DNA of 64,000 bases from Massilia sp. Root133 (GTDB lineage Bacteria; Pseudomonadota; Gammaproteobacteria; Burkholderiales; Burkholderiaceae_D): contig NZ_LMEW01000005.1 of assembly GCF_001426525.1 (NCBI RefSeq), positions 1 to 64,000 of the forward strand, in the 5' to 3' direction. The notes below the pieces were generated by a model. It had not been told where the DNA came from. It was given only the letters and a program-made list of their open reading frames with translations, and did not search any database. Positions 1 to 8,375 of this stretch are shown in pieces. The position numbers and the translations under genes are program-made. Numbering within the stretch: the first letter of the stretch is position 1; each line of letters begins with the position of its first letter.

Positions 1-127
1 ACTTGACGCCAAAACGCCCGTCCTGGCACTCAAGGAATGGCAGAAGAAGCGGCCGGAACTATTCATCAAACGCGTCTACGATCAAACGGGACTCGACAGC
101 TAAGAGCCAGAGTTGTTGATCCGCACA
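1..127 (+). mobile_element. 3' end of an IS481-family insertion sequence
   Basis: The window opens inside the tail of a transposase gene. The stop codon is followed by a stretch ending at about position 127 in CCGCACA. Read on the other strand this begins TGTGCGGATCAACAACTC, the TGT start expected of an IS481 terminal repeat. The left end lies outside the window, so completeness cannot be judged. The terminal repeat is inferred from one end only. Confidence 0.5.
2..103 (+). CDS. IS481-family transposase, C-terminal fragment
   Basis: The 33 codons visible before the TAA at 101 read as the end of an IS481-type integrase-core transposase; the segment around LKEWQKKRPELFIKRVY is typical of the C-terminal tail of that family. 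The DDE catalytic core would lie upstream of the window. The gene is cut by the window start, so whether the element is intact is unknown. Its place directly before an immunity gene and a PAAR gene suggests that mobile elements have shaped this accessory patch. Confidence 0.6.
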   Translation, partial: LDAKTPVLALKEWQKKRPELFIKRVYDQTGLDS

Positions 128-246
128 TCAAGGGGCCGATAAGTACTGGATGGGGCGCAACAGACTACACAGAGCAGGAAGCGCAAAAGATCTTGCTGAC
201 CGTACCGGCAACACAATGAACACTACAATCAAGAAAGGAAGGATAT

Positions 247-1227
247 ATGCGGAACCTTCACCTGGAAGCTGCCATATGGAATTTGTTTATCTCGGTCGAC
301 TTTTTTGAGGAAGCCGCACGCGAATGCGAACGAACAATGGATTGGTTTGGCGCTCTCGCCCTCACGCGACATGTTTCCAATTTTGGCAGAAATAACCAGA
401 TTCACGACAGGCTCAAAGAAAAGGCGAGTGAATTCAGGCGTGGTGCTGAATTGGCCAGGCTCGGCGATTATCAGCTGATCTGGCAGGTCTCGCAGAGTGT
501 CAGCGGCGATGCACGCGGGTTCATGGAGCAACCGTTGCATAGCTGGATGACGCCAGCCGAGTATCGCGAGTTCGGCGATGTAAGATTGAGCCGAATGTTC
601 GCGTACGCCGACCAGATTACAAATGCGCTCAATAACGCCTTTATAGCCGCGGAAGATTTTGTTGATCCTGATCCGGATTGTCCGGAATCTAATGACGACG
701 ATGAGGGTTTTCCTGGTGGCAGTATCGTCGAAATATACACCGAAAAAATAAACCAATATAAGGAGCCGCTATTTTGGAACTTGCCAACCCCTCTACCGGA
801 ATACATCATCGACAAGTCTGTCGCGTGCCGGACGGGCGACGAAGTGCCTTGGACAGGCGTCTGGTATCCCGATACCGGGCTGGAGGGGCACAGCCTCACG
901 TTTGCGATCAAAGGCATGCCCATGCAGCCCGCATTCCGGGTTGTAAAGACGATCGAAGAACTCGAACGCGAAAATGACGGAGGTGTTTTTGGTAGCCCGA
1001 TAACCGTTGCCGTCGCCACGACATGGCACCCTGTCCTTCCGTCCGGGCGTACGCTTGACCCGGAGGCGGAACTGCGCGCCAAAGCAGGGGACCCGTGTCC
1101 AAAAGCCGGCATCTGGCAGCCGATGGAGCCCGGTGCGTCCGATCGGCGATATGAGGCCGGTGAGATGATGGGAAGCCTTGGCACACCCTATGGCTACACG
1201 GTCTGGCGCTGGAAGTCGGAGCGATAA
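247..1227 (+). CDS. Imm71/Imm72-like immunity protein
   Basis: A 326-residue soluble protein without signal peptide. An N-terminal helical part (about 20-150) has the feel of Imm71. The C-terminal part has paired W/G-P motifs (around VPWTGVW and CPKAGIWQP) and ends in GSLGTPYGYTVWRW, a pattern I associate with Imm72-type proteins of type VI secretion loci. Such proteins protect against a cognate toxin. The ATG follows a strong AAGGAAGG ribosome site. The PAAR gene begins 33 bases downstream, supporting a secretion-effector context, but no toxin gene is visible. Family assignment is from memory of motifs, so the Imm class could be wrong. Confidence 0.55.
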   Translation: MRNLHLEAAIWNLFISVDFFEEAARECERTMDWFGALALTRHVSNFGRNNQIHDRLKEKASEFRRGAELARLGDYQLIWQVSQSVSGDARGFMEQPLHSWMTPAEYREFGDVRLSRMFAYADQITNALNNAFIAAEDFVDPDPDCPESNDDDEGFPGGSIVEIYTEKINQYKEPLFWNLPTPLPEYIIDKSVACRTGDEVPWTGVWYPDTGLEGHSLTFAIKGMPMQPAFRVVKTIEELERENDGGVFGSPITVAVATTWHPVLPSGRTLDPEAELRAKAGDPCPKAGIWQPMEPGASDRRYEAGEMMGSLGTPYGYTVWRWKSER

Positions 1228-1259
1228 CTGGCCCGACCTGATCTGCGGAAGGGGGAGAC

Positions 1260-1523
1260 ATGAAGGGCGTCATTCGACTGGGCGACGCGACAAGCCATGG
1301 CGGCAAAGTGATCGCCGCCACCGGCACCTCCACTGTGCATGGCATCGCCGTGGCACGACAGGGCGATGCGTGCGTATGTCCGATCCCCGGCCACACCGGG
1401 TGCGTGATCGCGGAAGGCGACCCGTTGGTTACGATCGATGGCGTCCCGGTCGCTTTCGGCGGACATAAAACGTCCTGTGGCGCCGCGCTGGTCTCGTCGG
1501 TGCCAACCTCGGGCAGATCCTGA
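1260..1523 (+). CDS. PAAR domain tip protein
   Basis: An 87-residue stand-alone PAAR protein, the cone that caps the VgrG spike of a type VI secretion system. The opening MKGVIRLGDATSHGG, the internal ARQGDACVCP with its Cys/His metal-binding pattern, and FGGHKTSCG near the end are classic PAAR repeats. There is no C-terminal toxin extension, so it would carry a separate effector or only sharpen the spike. The ATG sits behind an AAGGGGGAG ribosome site, 33 bases after the immunity gene. No other secretion component is in the window. Confidence 0.85.
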   Translation: MKGVIRLGDATSHGGKVIAATGTSTVHGIAVARQGDACVCPIPGHTGCVIAEGDPLVTIDGVPVAFGGHKTSCGAALVSSVPTSGRS

Positions 1524-1547
1524 TCGGCCCGCAAGGCCGATACCAAC

Positions 1548-1571
1548 GAAAACGGGCGCCGAAGCGCCCGC
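1548..1571 (-). terminator. Rho-independent terminator of the M20/allantoin operon
   Basis: Arms CGGGCGC (1553-1559) and GCGCCCG (1564-1570) enclose a four-base loop. On the minus strand the stem is followed by a short T run. It lies just beyond the stop of the M20 gene and would end the leftward purine operon. Confidence 0.6.
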
Positions 1572-1594
1572 AACCACGAGGGCGGAGGAAGTCC

Positions 1595-2845
1595 TTAATC
1601 GAGCAGGTCGAACAGCGTACGCGCAACGACCTTGGTCGCGCGGCGCAGGTCTTCCAGGTCGATGTGCTCGTCGGCGCGCTTGGCGTTGCTCTCGCCGACC
1701 GTGCGCGGACCGCAGCCGTACAGCACGGCCGGGACGCCCGCTTCGCCGAACAGGCGCGCGTCCGTGTACAGCGGCGTGCCGGCCGCGCCGATCTCTTCGC
1801 CGAACACGCTGGTGGCATGGCGCGACAGCGCGTCGACCAGCGGCCGGTTGCCTTCCAGCGGCTGCAGCGCGTTCGCCAGCAGCATGCGCTTGATCTCGAC
1901 GGTGATGCCCTGGCAGTCGGCGACGGCGTCCTGGATCACCTTGCGGATCGTCGCTTCGACGTCAAGCGGGTTCTCTTCCGGGATCATGCGGCGGTCGAGC
2001 TTCAGCACGACCTTGCCCGGCACGACGTTCGTGTTGGTGCCGCCTTCGATCAGGCCCACGTTCAGGTAAGGGTGGTTGATGCCCTTGACCTGGCTCTTCA
2101 CCTTTTTATATTGCGTGTTCTGGTCGTACAGCGCGACGAGGATGCGGGTCGCGGCCTGCAGCGCGTCGACGCCCGTTTCCGGGACGGCCGCGTGGCCCAT
2201 CTTGCCGTTGACCGTCACTTCCATCTGCAGGCAGCCGTTGTGCGCGGTGACGACCTGGTAGCTGAAGCCCGCGGCGATCAGGAGGTCGGGCTTGACGAGG
2301 CCTTGCTGCAACAGCCAGCCCGGGCCCAGTTCGCCACCGAATTCCTCGTCGTACGTGAAGTACAGTTCGACACCGCCCTTCAGCGGGGCGCCCAGTGCTT
2401 CCAGGGCGCGGGTCGCGAACGTGAAGGTGGCGAAATCGCATTTGCTGACGGCGGACGCGCGGCCGAACAGCTGGCCGTCGACGACTTCGCCGCCGTACGG
2501 ATCATGCGTCCAGCCTTCGCCCGGCGGCACCACATCGCCGTGGGCGTTCATCGCGACGGTGCGGCCGGCGCCGTACTTGCGGCGCACGATCAGGTTCGTG
2601 ATCGTCTCCAGGCCGGCCGCCTTGACGGTCGGCGCCGGGACCGAATGCTTCTCGGCCTCGAAGCCGAATGCCTTCAGCAGGTCGGCGGCGCGCTCGGCGT
2701 GCGGCGCATTGTTGCCCGGCGGGGTGTCGGTCGGCACGCGCACGAGTTCCTGCAGGAAGCGCACTTCCTCGTCGAAGTGGGCGTCGATCCAGGCATCCAG
2801 CGCTTCGTAGGGCGCGGCGGTGTTGTTGTTGGCGGTCGTGGTCAT
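1595..2845 (-). CDS. M20 family ArgE/DapE-type metallohydrolase
   Basis: A 416-residue zinc-dependent amidohydrolase of the M20 family. Visible motifs are NAHGDVVPPGEGW near residue 100 (metal His and Asp), DEEFGG near 165 (catalytic Glu pair) and a central dimerisation lid with GKMGHAA. The start is two bases from the stop of the UraD-AllC gene, so it is the last gene of the purine operon. M20 proteins cut amide, peptide or carbamoyl bonds; the operon suggests an N-carbamoyl or acyl intermediate of purine breakdown. That substrate is inference, since no motif names it. A general peptidase role is the alternative. Confidence 0.75.
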   Translation of the reverse strand: MTTTANNNTAAPYEALDAWIDAHFDEEVRFLQELVRVPTDTPPGNNAPHAERAADLLKAFGFEAEKHSVPAPTVKAAGLETITNLIVRRKYGAGRTVAMNAHGDVVPPGEGWTHDPYGGEVVDGQLFGRASAVSKCDFATFTFATRALEALGAPLKGGVELYFTYDEEFGGELGPGWLLQQGLVKPDLLIAAGFSYQVVTAHNGCLQMEVTVNGKMGHAAVPETGVDALQAATRILVALYDQNTQYKKVKSQVKGINHPYLNVGLIEGGTNTNVVPGKVVLKLDRRMIPEENPLDVEATIRKVIQDAVADCQGITVEIKRMLLANALQPLEGNRPLVDALSRHATSVFGEEIGAAGTPLYTDARLFGEAGVPAVLYGCGPRTVGESNAKRADEHIDLEDLRRATKVVARTLFDLLD

Positions 2846-2846
2846 G

Positions 2847-4619
2847 TCAGAATTCCGTGGAGAGTTGGTCGAGAAGGGCCTGGAAGGCCTTGACGCACAG
2901 GTCGGCGTCGTCGTTGGTGATGGATTCGAGCGGGTTGTGGCTGATGCCGGCGTTCAGCCCGCGCAGGAACAGCATGGCCTGCGGCAGGATGTCGTGGATC
3001 TTCATCGCGTCGTGGCCGGCGCCGCTGGGCATGCGGAACACCGGCAGGCCGAGCGTCCCGACGGCGCGTTCCCAGCGCTGGCGCCATTCGGTCGCGCATG
3101 GCGCGGCGGCGGCGCGCATCGTTTCTTCCAGCGAGAACTGCAGGCCGCGGCGGGCGCAGATCGCGGCCAGTTCGGCCTGGATGTCGGCGGCCGCGGCATC
3201 GCGCACTTCATTGGTCGTGGCGCGCACGTCCAGCGAGAAGCGGCAGCGTCCCGGCACGACGTTGATCGAGCCGTTCGGCACCTCCAGCATGCCGACGGTG
3301 GCGACGAGATCCGGCACGGCGCCGCCGCGCTTCTCGGCGAACAGCACCAGCTCGGCCGCGGCGGCTGCCGCGTCGCGGCGCATCGTCATCGGCGTGGTGC
3401 CCGCGTGGCTGGCGACGCCGACGATCTCGCCGACGAATCGCACGCTGCCGTTGATCGAGGTGACGACGCCCAGCGGCAGGTCGAGGTCATTCAGCACCGG
3501 ACCCTGCTCGATGTGCGTCTCGACGAAGCCGAGATACCTGGACGGATCGCGCTTCAACGCCGCGATGTCGTCCACGTTCAGCCCAGCGTGCGCAATCGCG
3601 TCGCGCATCGTGACGCCGTCCGCATCCTTCTGGTCGAGCCAGTTGGTGTCGAAACCGCCGCACAGCGCACCCGACCCGAGGAACACGGCCTTGTAACGCT
3701 GGCCTTCCTCTTCCGCGAAGCCGACCACTTCAATGCTGTACGACAGGCGCTTGCCCTGGCGGTGCAGTTCGCGCACGCAGGCCATCGGCACGAGGATGCC
3801 CAGGCGGCCGTCGTACTTGCCGCCGTTGCGCACGGTGTCGTAGTGCGAGCCGGTCAGCAGGCGTTGCGCGGCCGGATCGGCGCTATGATAGATGCCGACC
3901 ACGTTGCCGACGGCGTCGATCGTGACGTCGTCGAAGCCGCAGTCTTCGCGCATCCATGCCGCGAGCTGCGCGGCGGCCGCGCGGTGGGCGTCGGTCAGAT
4001 AGGTCACGCACAGCTCTCCGCGCTCGGCGTAACCGGGTTCGCTGTGGGCGGCCAGCTGTTCATGCCAGTCCCACACGAGGTTGCCCAGGACCGGATGCTG
4101 GTCGAACTTGTCGTCCAGGCGGATCTCTGCGATGCGGTGGATGTTGCGCAGCGCTTCCGCGAATTCGAAGTCCGGGCCATTGGCCAGGCGGCGCGCGAAC
4201 GTGGCGATGATCTCCGCCTTTGGCAGGCCCAGGCCGCGCGGGCCGCGCACCGCCAGGATGAACGGGAAGCCGAATTTGGCGTTGTAGTCGGCGTTGAGCT
4301 TCTGGATCGTCGCGAATTCCTCCGGCGTGCAATTCGTCAGGCCGGCCTTGTTCTGTTCATTCGTCGATTCGGCCGTCAGCGTCTTGCTGACCATCGCCTT
4401 GCCGGCGAGCTCCGGGTGGGCGCGGATCAGGCCCAGTTGCTCTTCACGCGACGCGTCGCGCACGGCTTCGACGAGGCCGCGCTTCAGCTGCGCCAGCGTG
4501 GCGAACGGGCGCTTGGCCCAGGCGCGCGCGGCGATCCACGGCGAGTGTTCGTAGACGCCGTCCAGCAGGGCGGTGAAGCCCGCTTCATCGGCGGCGTTGA
4601 GTGTCTCCAGGGTTAACAT
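2847..4619 (-). CDS. fused OHCU decarboxylase (UraD) - allantoate amidohydrolase (AllC)
   Basis: A 590-residue two-enzyme fusion. Residues 1-165 are 2-oxo-4-hydroxy-4-carboxy-5-ureidoimidazoline decarboxylase, with catalytic AHPELAGK (His about 68), STNEQ near 85-89 and FILAVRG; this domain sets the S-form of allantoin. From about 180 the protein is an M20-type allantoate amidohydrolase, with SHYDTV, EEEGQRY and THIEQGP metal-site motifs. The ATG at 4619 is chosen because UraD homology begins there. The two steps flank allantoinase, whose gene is the next upstream, five bases away. Such fusions occur in Burkholderiales purine loci. Both active sites look intact. Confidence 0.9.
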   Translation of the reverse strand: MLTLETLNAADEAGFTALLDGVYEHSPWIAARAWAKRPFATLAQLKRGLVEAVRDASREEQLGLIRAHPELAGKAMVSKTLTAESTNEQNKAGLTNCTPEEFATIQKLNADYNAKFGFPFILAVRGPRGLGLPKAEIIATFARRLANGPDFEFAEALRNIHRIAEIRLDDKFDQHPVLGNLVWDWHEQLAAHSEPGYAERGELCVTYLTDAHRAAAAQLAAWMREDCGFDDVTIDAVGNVVGIYHSADPAAQRLLTGSHYDTVRNGGKYDGRLGILVPMACVRELHRQGKRLSYSIEVVGFAEEEGQRYKAVFLGSGALCGGFDTNWLDQKDADGVTMRDAIAHAGLNVDDIAALKRDPSRYLGFVETHIEQGPVLNDLDLPLGVVTSINGSVRFVGEIVGVASHAGTTPMTMRRDAAAAAAELVLFAEKRGGAVPDLVATVGMLEVPNGSINVVPGRCRFSLDVRATTNEVRDAAAADIQAELAAICARRGLQFSLEETMRAAAAPCATEWRQRWERAVGTLGLPVFRMPSGAGHDAMKIHDILPQAMLFLRGLNAGISHNPLESITNDDADLCVKAFQALLDQLSTEF

Positions 4620-4624
4620 TGTTC

Positions 4625-5569
4625 TTACTCCCACGCGAATGCGGTGTCGGGGTTGTAGGGATGCACGCTCTTCCAGTGGCGCGCGATGTCGATGCGGCGC
4701 GTGACCCACACGCGGTCGTGCTGTTCGATATAGTCGAGGAAGCGCTGCAGCGCGCGGAAGCGTCCCGGACGGCCCAGCAGGCGGCAGTGCATGCCGATGC
4801 TGAGAATCGAGGGGCGCTCGCCGCCTTCCTGGTAGTGCACGTCGAACGCGTCGCGCAGGTAGGCGAGGAACGGGTCGCCGTGCGAAAAACCTTGCGGCAG
4901 GGCGAAGCGCATGTCGTTCGTGTCCAGCGTGTACGGCACGACCAGTTGCGGGGCCTGCGTGCCGTCGGTCTTGCGGACCTTCAGCCAGAACGGCAGGTCG
5001 TCGCCGTAATAGTCGCTGTCGTATTCGAAGCCGCCGTAGTCGGCGACGAGGCGGCGCGTGTTGGGGCTGTCGCGGCCCGTGTACCAGCCCAGTGCCCGTT
5101 CGCCCGTCAGGCGTTCGATGGCTTCCATGCCGCGCGCCATGTCCGCGCGTTCCGTCGCTTCGTCGACGTTCTGGTAGCTGATCCAGCGGTGGCCGTGGCA
5201 CGCGATCTCGTGGCCCAGTTCCTTGAACGCGGCCGTCACGTCCGGCGAGCGTTCCAGCGCCATGCCGACGCCGAAGATTGTCAGCGGCAGCCCGCGCTTC
5301 TCGAATTCGCGCAGGATGCGCCAGACGCCCACCCGCGAGCCGTATTCGTAGATGCTTTCCATCGACAGGTGGCGGGCCGGGAACGAGGCCGGGTTGAACA
5401 TCTCGGACAGGAATTGCTCGCTGCCGGCGTCGCCGTGCAGCACGCTGTTCTCGCCGCCTTCCTCATAGTTCAGGACGAACTGCACGGCGACACGGGCGCG
5501 GCCCGGCCAGTCGGCGTACGGTTGCTCGCGGCCATAGCCGGCGAGGTCACGTGGATAGTGCTGGGTCAT
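4625..5569 (-). CDS. puuE: allantoinase PuuE (polysaccharide deacetylase-like)
   Basis: A 314-residue cytosolic allantoinase of the metal-independent PuuE class, which opens the allantoin ring to give allantoate. It has the NodB/polysaccharide-deacetylase fold. The N-terminus YPRDLAGYGREQPYADWPG and the segment VQFVLNYEEGGENS are diagnostic for PuuE rather than chitin deacetylases; GHEIACHGHRW marks the metal-type site. It lies between the regulator gene (16 bases upstream) and the UraD-AllC fusion, matching its place in the pathway. Length agrees with the family. Confidence 0.92.
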   Translation of the reverse strand: MTQHYPRDLAGYGREQPYADWPGRARVAVQFVLNYEEGGENSVLHGDAGSEQFLSEMFNPASFPARHLSMESIYEYGSRVGVWRILREFEKRGLPLTIFGVGMALERSPDVTAAFKELGHEIACHGHRWISYQNVDEATERADMARGMEAIERLTGERALGWYTGRDSPNTRRLVADYGGFEYDSDYYGDDLPFWLKVRKTDGTQAPQLVVPYTLDTNDMRFALPQGFSHGDPFLAYLRDAFDVHYQEGGERPSILSIGMHCRLLGRPGRFRALQRFLDYIEQHDRVWVTRRIDIARHWKSVHPYNPDTAFAWE

Positions 5570-5584
5570 GATGGTGTCTCTGAT

Positions 5585-6316
5585 TCAATGGTGGAGGATG
5601 TCGGCCAGGTCCACGCGCTGCGGATCGAGGTGCAGGTTGTGCTGGACGTTGGCCAGGTGCTTGGAGACGAGGCGCACGGCCGCCTTGACGTCGCGCTTTT
5701 CGAAGGCGTCGACGATGGCCACGTGCTCGTCGAGGGATTCTTCCGCCGACTGCGACGACTGGCGCATCAGCGCGATCAGCGAGGAGCGCGTCAGGAGTTC
5801 TGAGAGCATCTGCACGAGCACCTGGTTGCCGAGCATCTGCGCCAGCACGAGGTGGAAATCGCCCAGCAGGCGCGTGCGGCCCGGGACTTCCGCATTGTTG
5901 ACGGCGGCGCGTTCCAGTTCCAGGTGTTCGCGCAGCTGTTTGACCTGCGCGTCGGTGATCGTCGCGCACAGCTGCTTCGTGACGGCCGTCTCGAGGATCG
6001 CGCGCACTTCGAACACGTCGTTCGCTTCCTCGGCCGTCGGGGTGGCGACGAACGCGCCGCGGGCCGGCTCCAGCACGACGAGGCGGTCGCGCGACAACTG
6101 GTTGAACGCCTGGCGCACGACGGTGCGCGACACCTTGAAGATGTCGCCGATCTTCTGTTCGGACAGTTTGGTGCCCGGCATCAGGCGGCGTTCGGCGATC
6201 GCGGTGGTGATGGAATCCACGATGCGCTGGGTGGCGCTGCCGGACGGCGCGCTCGCGGGCGTATCATGGTCCGCAGTCAAGGGGACGATCTTCAGGGGTT
6301 GGCGGGCTCGGTTCAT
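5585..6316 (-). CDS. GntR family (FCD domain) regulator of purine catabolism
   Basis: A 243-residue repressor-type protein. The N-terminal winged helix-turn-helix (about 30-95) carries RLMPGTKLSEQKIGDIFKVS and RTVVRQAFNQL, the GntR signature; the C-terminal part is an all-helical FCD ligand domain. The ATG at 6316 is preferred over an upstream TTG in the same frame. It is the first gene of the leftward purine operon and faces uraH across a spacer holding a perfect 14-base palindrome. It probably represses both arms and responds to a purine intermediate such as urate or allantoin; the ligand is inference. Confidence 0.85.
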   Translation of the reverse strand: MNRARQPLKIVPLTADHDTPASAPSGSATQRIVDSITTAIAERRLMPGTKLSEQKIGDIFKVSRTVVRQAFNQLSRDRLVVLEPARGAFVATPTAEEANDVFEVRAILETAVTKQLCATITDAQVKQLREHLELERAAVNNAEVPGRTRLLGDFHLVLAQMLGNQVLVQMLSELLTRSSLIALMRQSSQSAEESLDEHVAIVDAFEKRDVKAAVRLVSKHLANVQHNLHLDPQRVDLADILHH

Positions 6317-6353
6317 GGTCGCTCGGAACAATAAGTGATTGACATCGTGTTTG

Positions 6354-6399
6354 AAGTGTATACACTTTTCAAAAAAAAGAAAACAGAAAGTGTATGCAA
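6354..6399. promoter_or_regulatory. operator pair of the divergent purine promoters
   Basis: AAGTGTATACACTT at 6354-6367 is a perfect palindrome. A second, degenerate copy AAGTGTATGCAA lies at about 6388-6399, just before uraH. GTATAC-centred palindromes are common operators of FCD-type GntR regulators, and such a gene starts 38 bases away. Binding by this regulator is inferred. Confidence 0.55.
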
Positions 6400-6432
6400 T
6401 TTTTTACGTCAATCAACAAGAAAGGAAATCAG

Positions 6433-6792
6433 ATGGGACACCTCAGCACCCACGTGCTCGATACGATGAACGGCTGCCCGGCGGTCGGCATGCGCGTCAC
6501 CCTCGAAGCGCTCGACCATGACGGCAGCGCGCGCACGATCAAGACGCTCACCCTCAATGACGACGGCCGCAACGACGGCGGTCCGCTGCTGAATGCGGAG
6601 ACGATGGCGGTCGGCCGCTACCGCCTCACGTTCAGTGTGGCGGCGTACTTCCGCGAGAAGGGCGTGAACCTGCCCGAACCGGCCTTCCTCGACGTGGTGC
6701 CGCTCGAATTCGGCATCGCCGACGCGGCCGGCCACTACCACGTGCCGCTGCTGGTCAGCCCATGGTCGTATTCCACGTATCGTGGCTCGTAA
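6433..6792 (+). CDS. uraH: 5-hydroxyisourate hydrolase (transthyretin-like)
   Basis: A 119-residue transthyretin-like enzyme that hydrolyses 5-hydroxyisourate, the urate oxidase product, to OHCU. The start MGHLSTHVLDTMNGCPA and the end YHVPLLVSPWSYSTYRGS carry the family signatures, including the catalytic His near the N-terminus and the C-terminal YRGS. The ATG at 6433 follows AAGAAAGGAAATCAG; an earlier in-frame ATG at 6394 lies in the operator and lacks a ribosome site. Together with PuuD and the UraD domain it makes the three-step route from urate to allantoin. Confidence 0.95.
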   Translation: MGHLSTHVLDTMNGCPAVGMRVTLEALDHDGSARTIKTLTLNDDGRNDGGPLLNAETMAVGRYRLTFSVAAYFREKGVNLPEPAFLDVVPLEFGIADAAGHYHVPLLVSPWSYSTYRGS

Positions 6793-6815
6793 GCACGGCG
6801 CGTTGTTTTTCTCAT

Positions 6816-6850
6816 AAAGTCATACCCTTTTTCAAAAAGATCGTATACAG
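6816..6850. promoter_or_regulatory. candidate operators upstream of puuD
   Basis: Two further sites resemble the uraH operator. AAAGTCATACCCTTTTTC at about 6816-6833 matches the AAGT...ATAC...CTTTT pattern, and CGTATACAG at 6842-6850 keeps the GTATAC core. They lie 150-180 bases before puuD and suggest a second promoter controlled by the same GntR protein. They are imperfect, so confidence is modest. Confidence 0.4.
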
Positions 6851-6996
6851 TTGTTGTGTCGCCGCGGAGCGCATCGGCAGCAGGGCCCAGCCCCTCGCCG
6901 GTGGTTGCGATGATTTGCCCCTCACAGAGCCCGCTGTGGTGATGGGACAGCCTGGTGTGTTGCTTGCGCCATGCTTCCTTTGTTTTTGAGGCTCTC

Positions 6997-8241
6997 ATGG
7001 AAACCTATCTGCTCGACTGGGTGAATCTGCTGTTGCGCTGGACCCACGTCATTACCGCGATCGCCTGGATCGGCGCATCGTTCTACTTCGTCTTTCTCGA
7101 TAACTCCCTGACCAAGCCGACGTCGCCCGACCTCGTCCAAAAAGGCGTCGACGGCGAACTGTGGGCCGTGCACGGCGGCGGTTTCTACCATCCGCAGAAA
7201 TACCTCGTCGCCCCCAAATCCATGCCCGAGGGCCTGCACTGGTTCTATTGGGAGAGCTACGCCACGTGGCTGTCCGGTTTCGGCCTGTTCACCGTCCTGT
7301 ATCTGTTCAACGCCGGCACCTTCATGGTCGACAAGCAGGTGCACGACTGGACGGCCGGCGCCGCCGTCGGCACCGCGCTGGGCTTCCTCGTCGCGTTCTG
7401 GCTCGTGTACGACACGATCTGCCGCACGTTCGGCCGCAGGAAGAACGGCGACGCCATCGTCGGCGCGATCATCTTCGCGTTCGTCGTGTTCGCCGCCTGG
7501 CTCGCGTGCCAGCTGTACGCCGGCCGTGCCGCCTTCCTGCTGGTCGGCGCCATGCTGGCCACGTCGATGAGCGCCAACGTGTTCTTCTGGATCATCCCCG
7601 GCCAGCGCAAGGTCGTCGCGCAGCTGAAGGCCGGCCAGCCGGTGGACCCGATCTACGGCTGGCGCGCCAAGCAGCGCAGCGTCCACAACACGTATTTCAC
7701 GCTGCCGGTGCTGTTCGCGATGCTGTCCAACCACTACGGCTGGCTGTACTCGGGTGAGAACAACTGGGTCGTGCTGGTCCTCATGATGCTGACCGGCGCC
7801 CTGATCCGCCAGAGCTTCGTCGCCCGCCACAAGGCGCTGGTGCACGGCAAGCGCGTGCCGTGGGAATTCGCCGGCTTCGGCGTGGCCGCCATGCTGGGTC
7901 TCGTCGTCTTCCTGACCCCGAAGCCCGAGGCGGACCTGCCGGTGATCGCGTCCGCCGCGCCCGTGAACAGTGCCGCAGCCGCCGGCGCCACCGCGCAGAA
8001 CGTCAGCTTCGACCAGGTGAAAGGCGTCGTCGCCCAGCGCTGCGCGATGTGCCACTCGGCCGCCATGGCCAGCAAGGGCATCTCGTTCGATTCGCCCGAT
8101 TCGATCAAGCGCCACGCCCAGCAGATGTACCAGCAGGCCGTCGTGACCAAGCAGATGCCGCTGAATAACGCCACCCAGATCACGCCGGATGAGCGCAATC
8201 TCATCAAGCGCTGGTACGAAGAGGGCGCCCCGACCAACTAA
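6997..8241 (+). CDS. puuD: membrane-bound urate oxidase PuuD with cytochrome c domain
   Basis: A 414-residue inner-membrane enzyme that hydroxylates urate to 5-hydroxyisourate. Residues 1-310 form the eight-or-so-helix DUF989 domain (WTHVITAIAWIGASFYF, LHWFYWESYATWLSGFG). The C-terminal 90 residues, after an Ala-rich linker, form a cytochrome c domain with the haem motif CAMCH. PuuD replaces soluble urate oxidase in many proteobacteria and passes electrons to the respiratory chain. The ATG at 6997 follows TGAGG. The gene lies in the same orientation as uraH, 204 bases downstream, with its own operator-like sites. Confidence 0.93.
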   Translation: METYLLDWVNLLLRWTHVITAIAWIGASFYFVFLDNSLTKPTSPDLVQKGVDGELWAVHGGGFYHPQKYLVAPKSMPEGLHWFYWESYATWLSGFGLFTVLYLFNAGTFMVDKQVHDWTAGAAVGTALGFLVAFWLVYDTICRTFGRRKNGDAIVGAIIFAFVVFAAWLACQLYAGRAAFLLVGAMLATSMSANVFFWIIPGQRKVVAQLKAGQPVDPIYGWRAKQRSVHNTYFTLPVLFAMLSNHYGWLYSGENNWVVLVLMMLTGALIRQSFVARHKALVHGKRVPWEFAGFGVAAMLGLVVFLTPKPEADLPVIASAAPVNSAAAAGATAQNVSFDQVKGVVAQRCAMCHSAAMASKGISFDSPDSIKRHAQQMYQQAVVTKQMPLNNATQITPDERNLIKRWYEEGAPTN

Positions 8242-8375
8242 CCCGTTGTACCCTGTCCGGCGGCCCTCCACAGCGGGCCGGCGGACACGCTCGCGCGCCC
8301 GGCCCAGATGGCCGGCGCGTGGCGGGCGGCATGCTTCTTTTGGTTTCGAACGCAGTCCAGCAGTTCATAAAAAAC

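Noticed and set aside
37..219. 60-codon frame starting inside the transposase tail
   Set aside because: It begins in another frame of the transposase gene and has no ribosome site or recognisable product.
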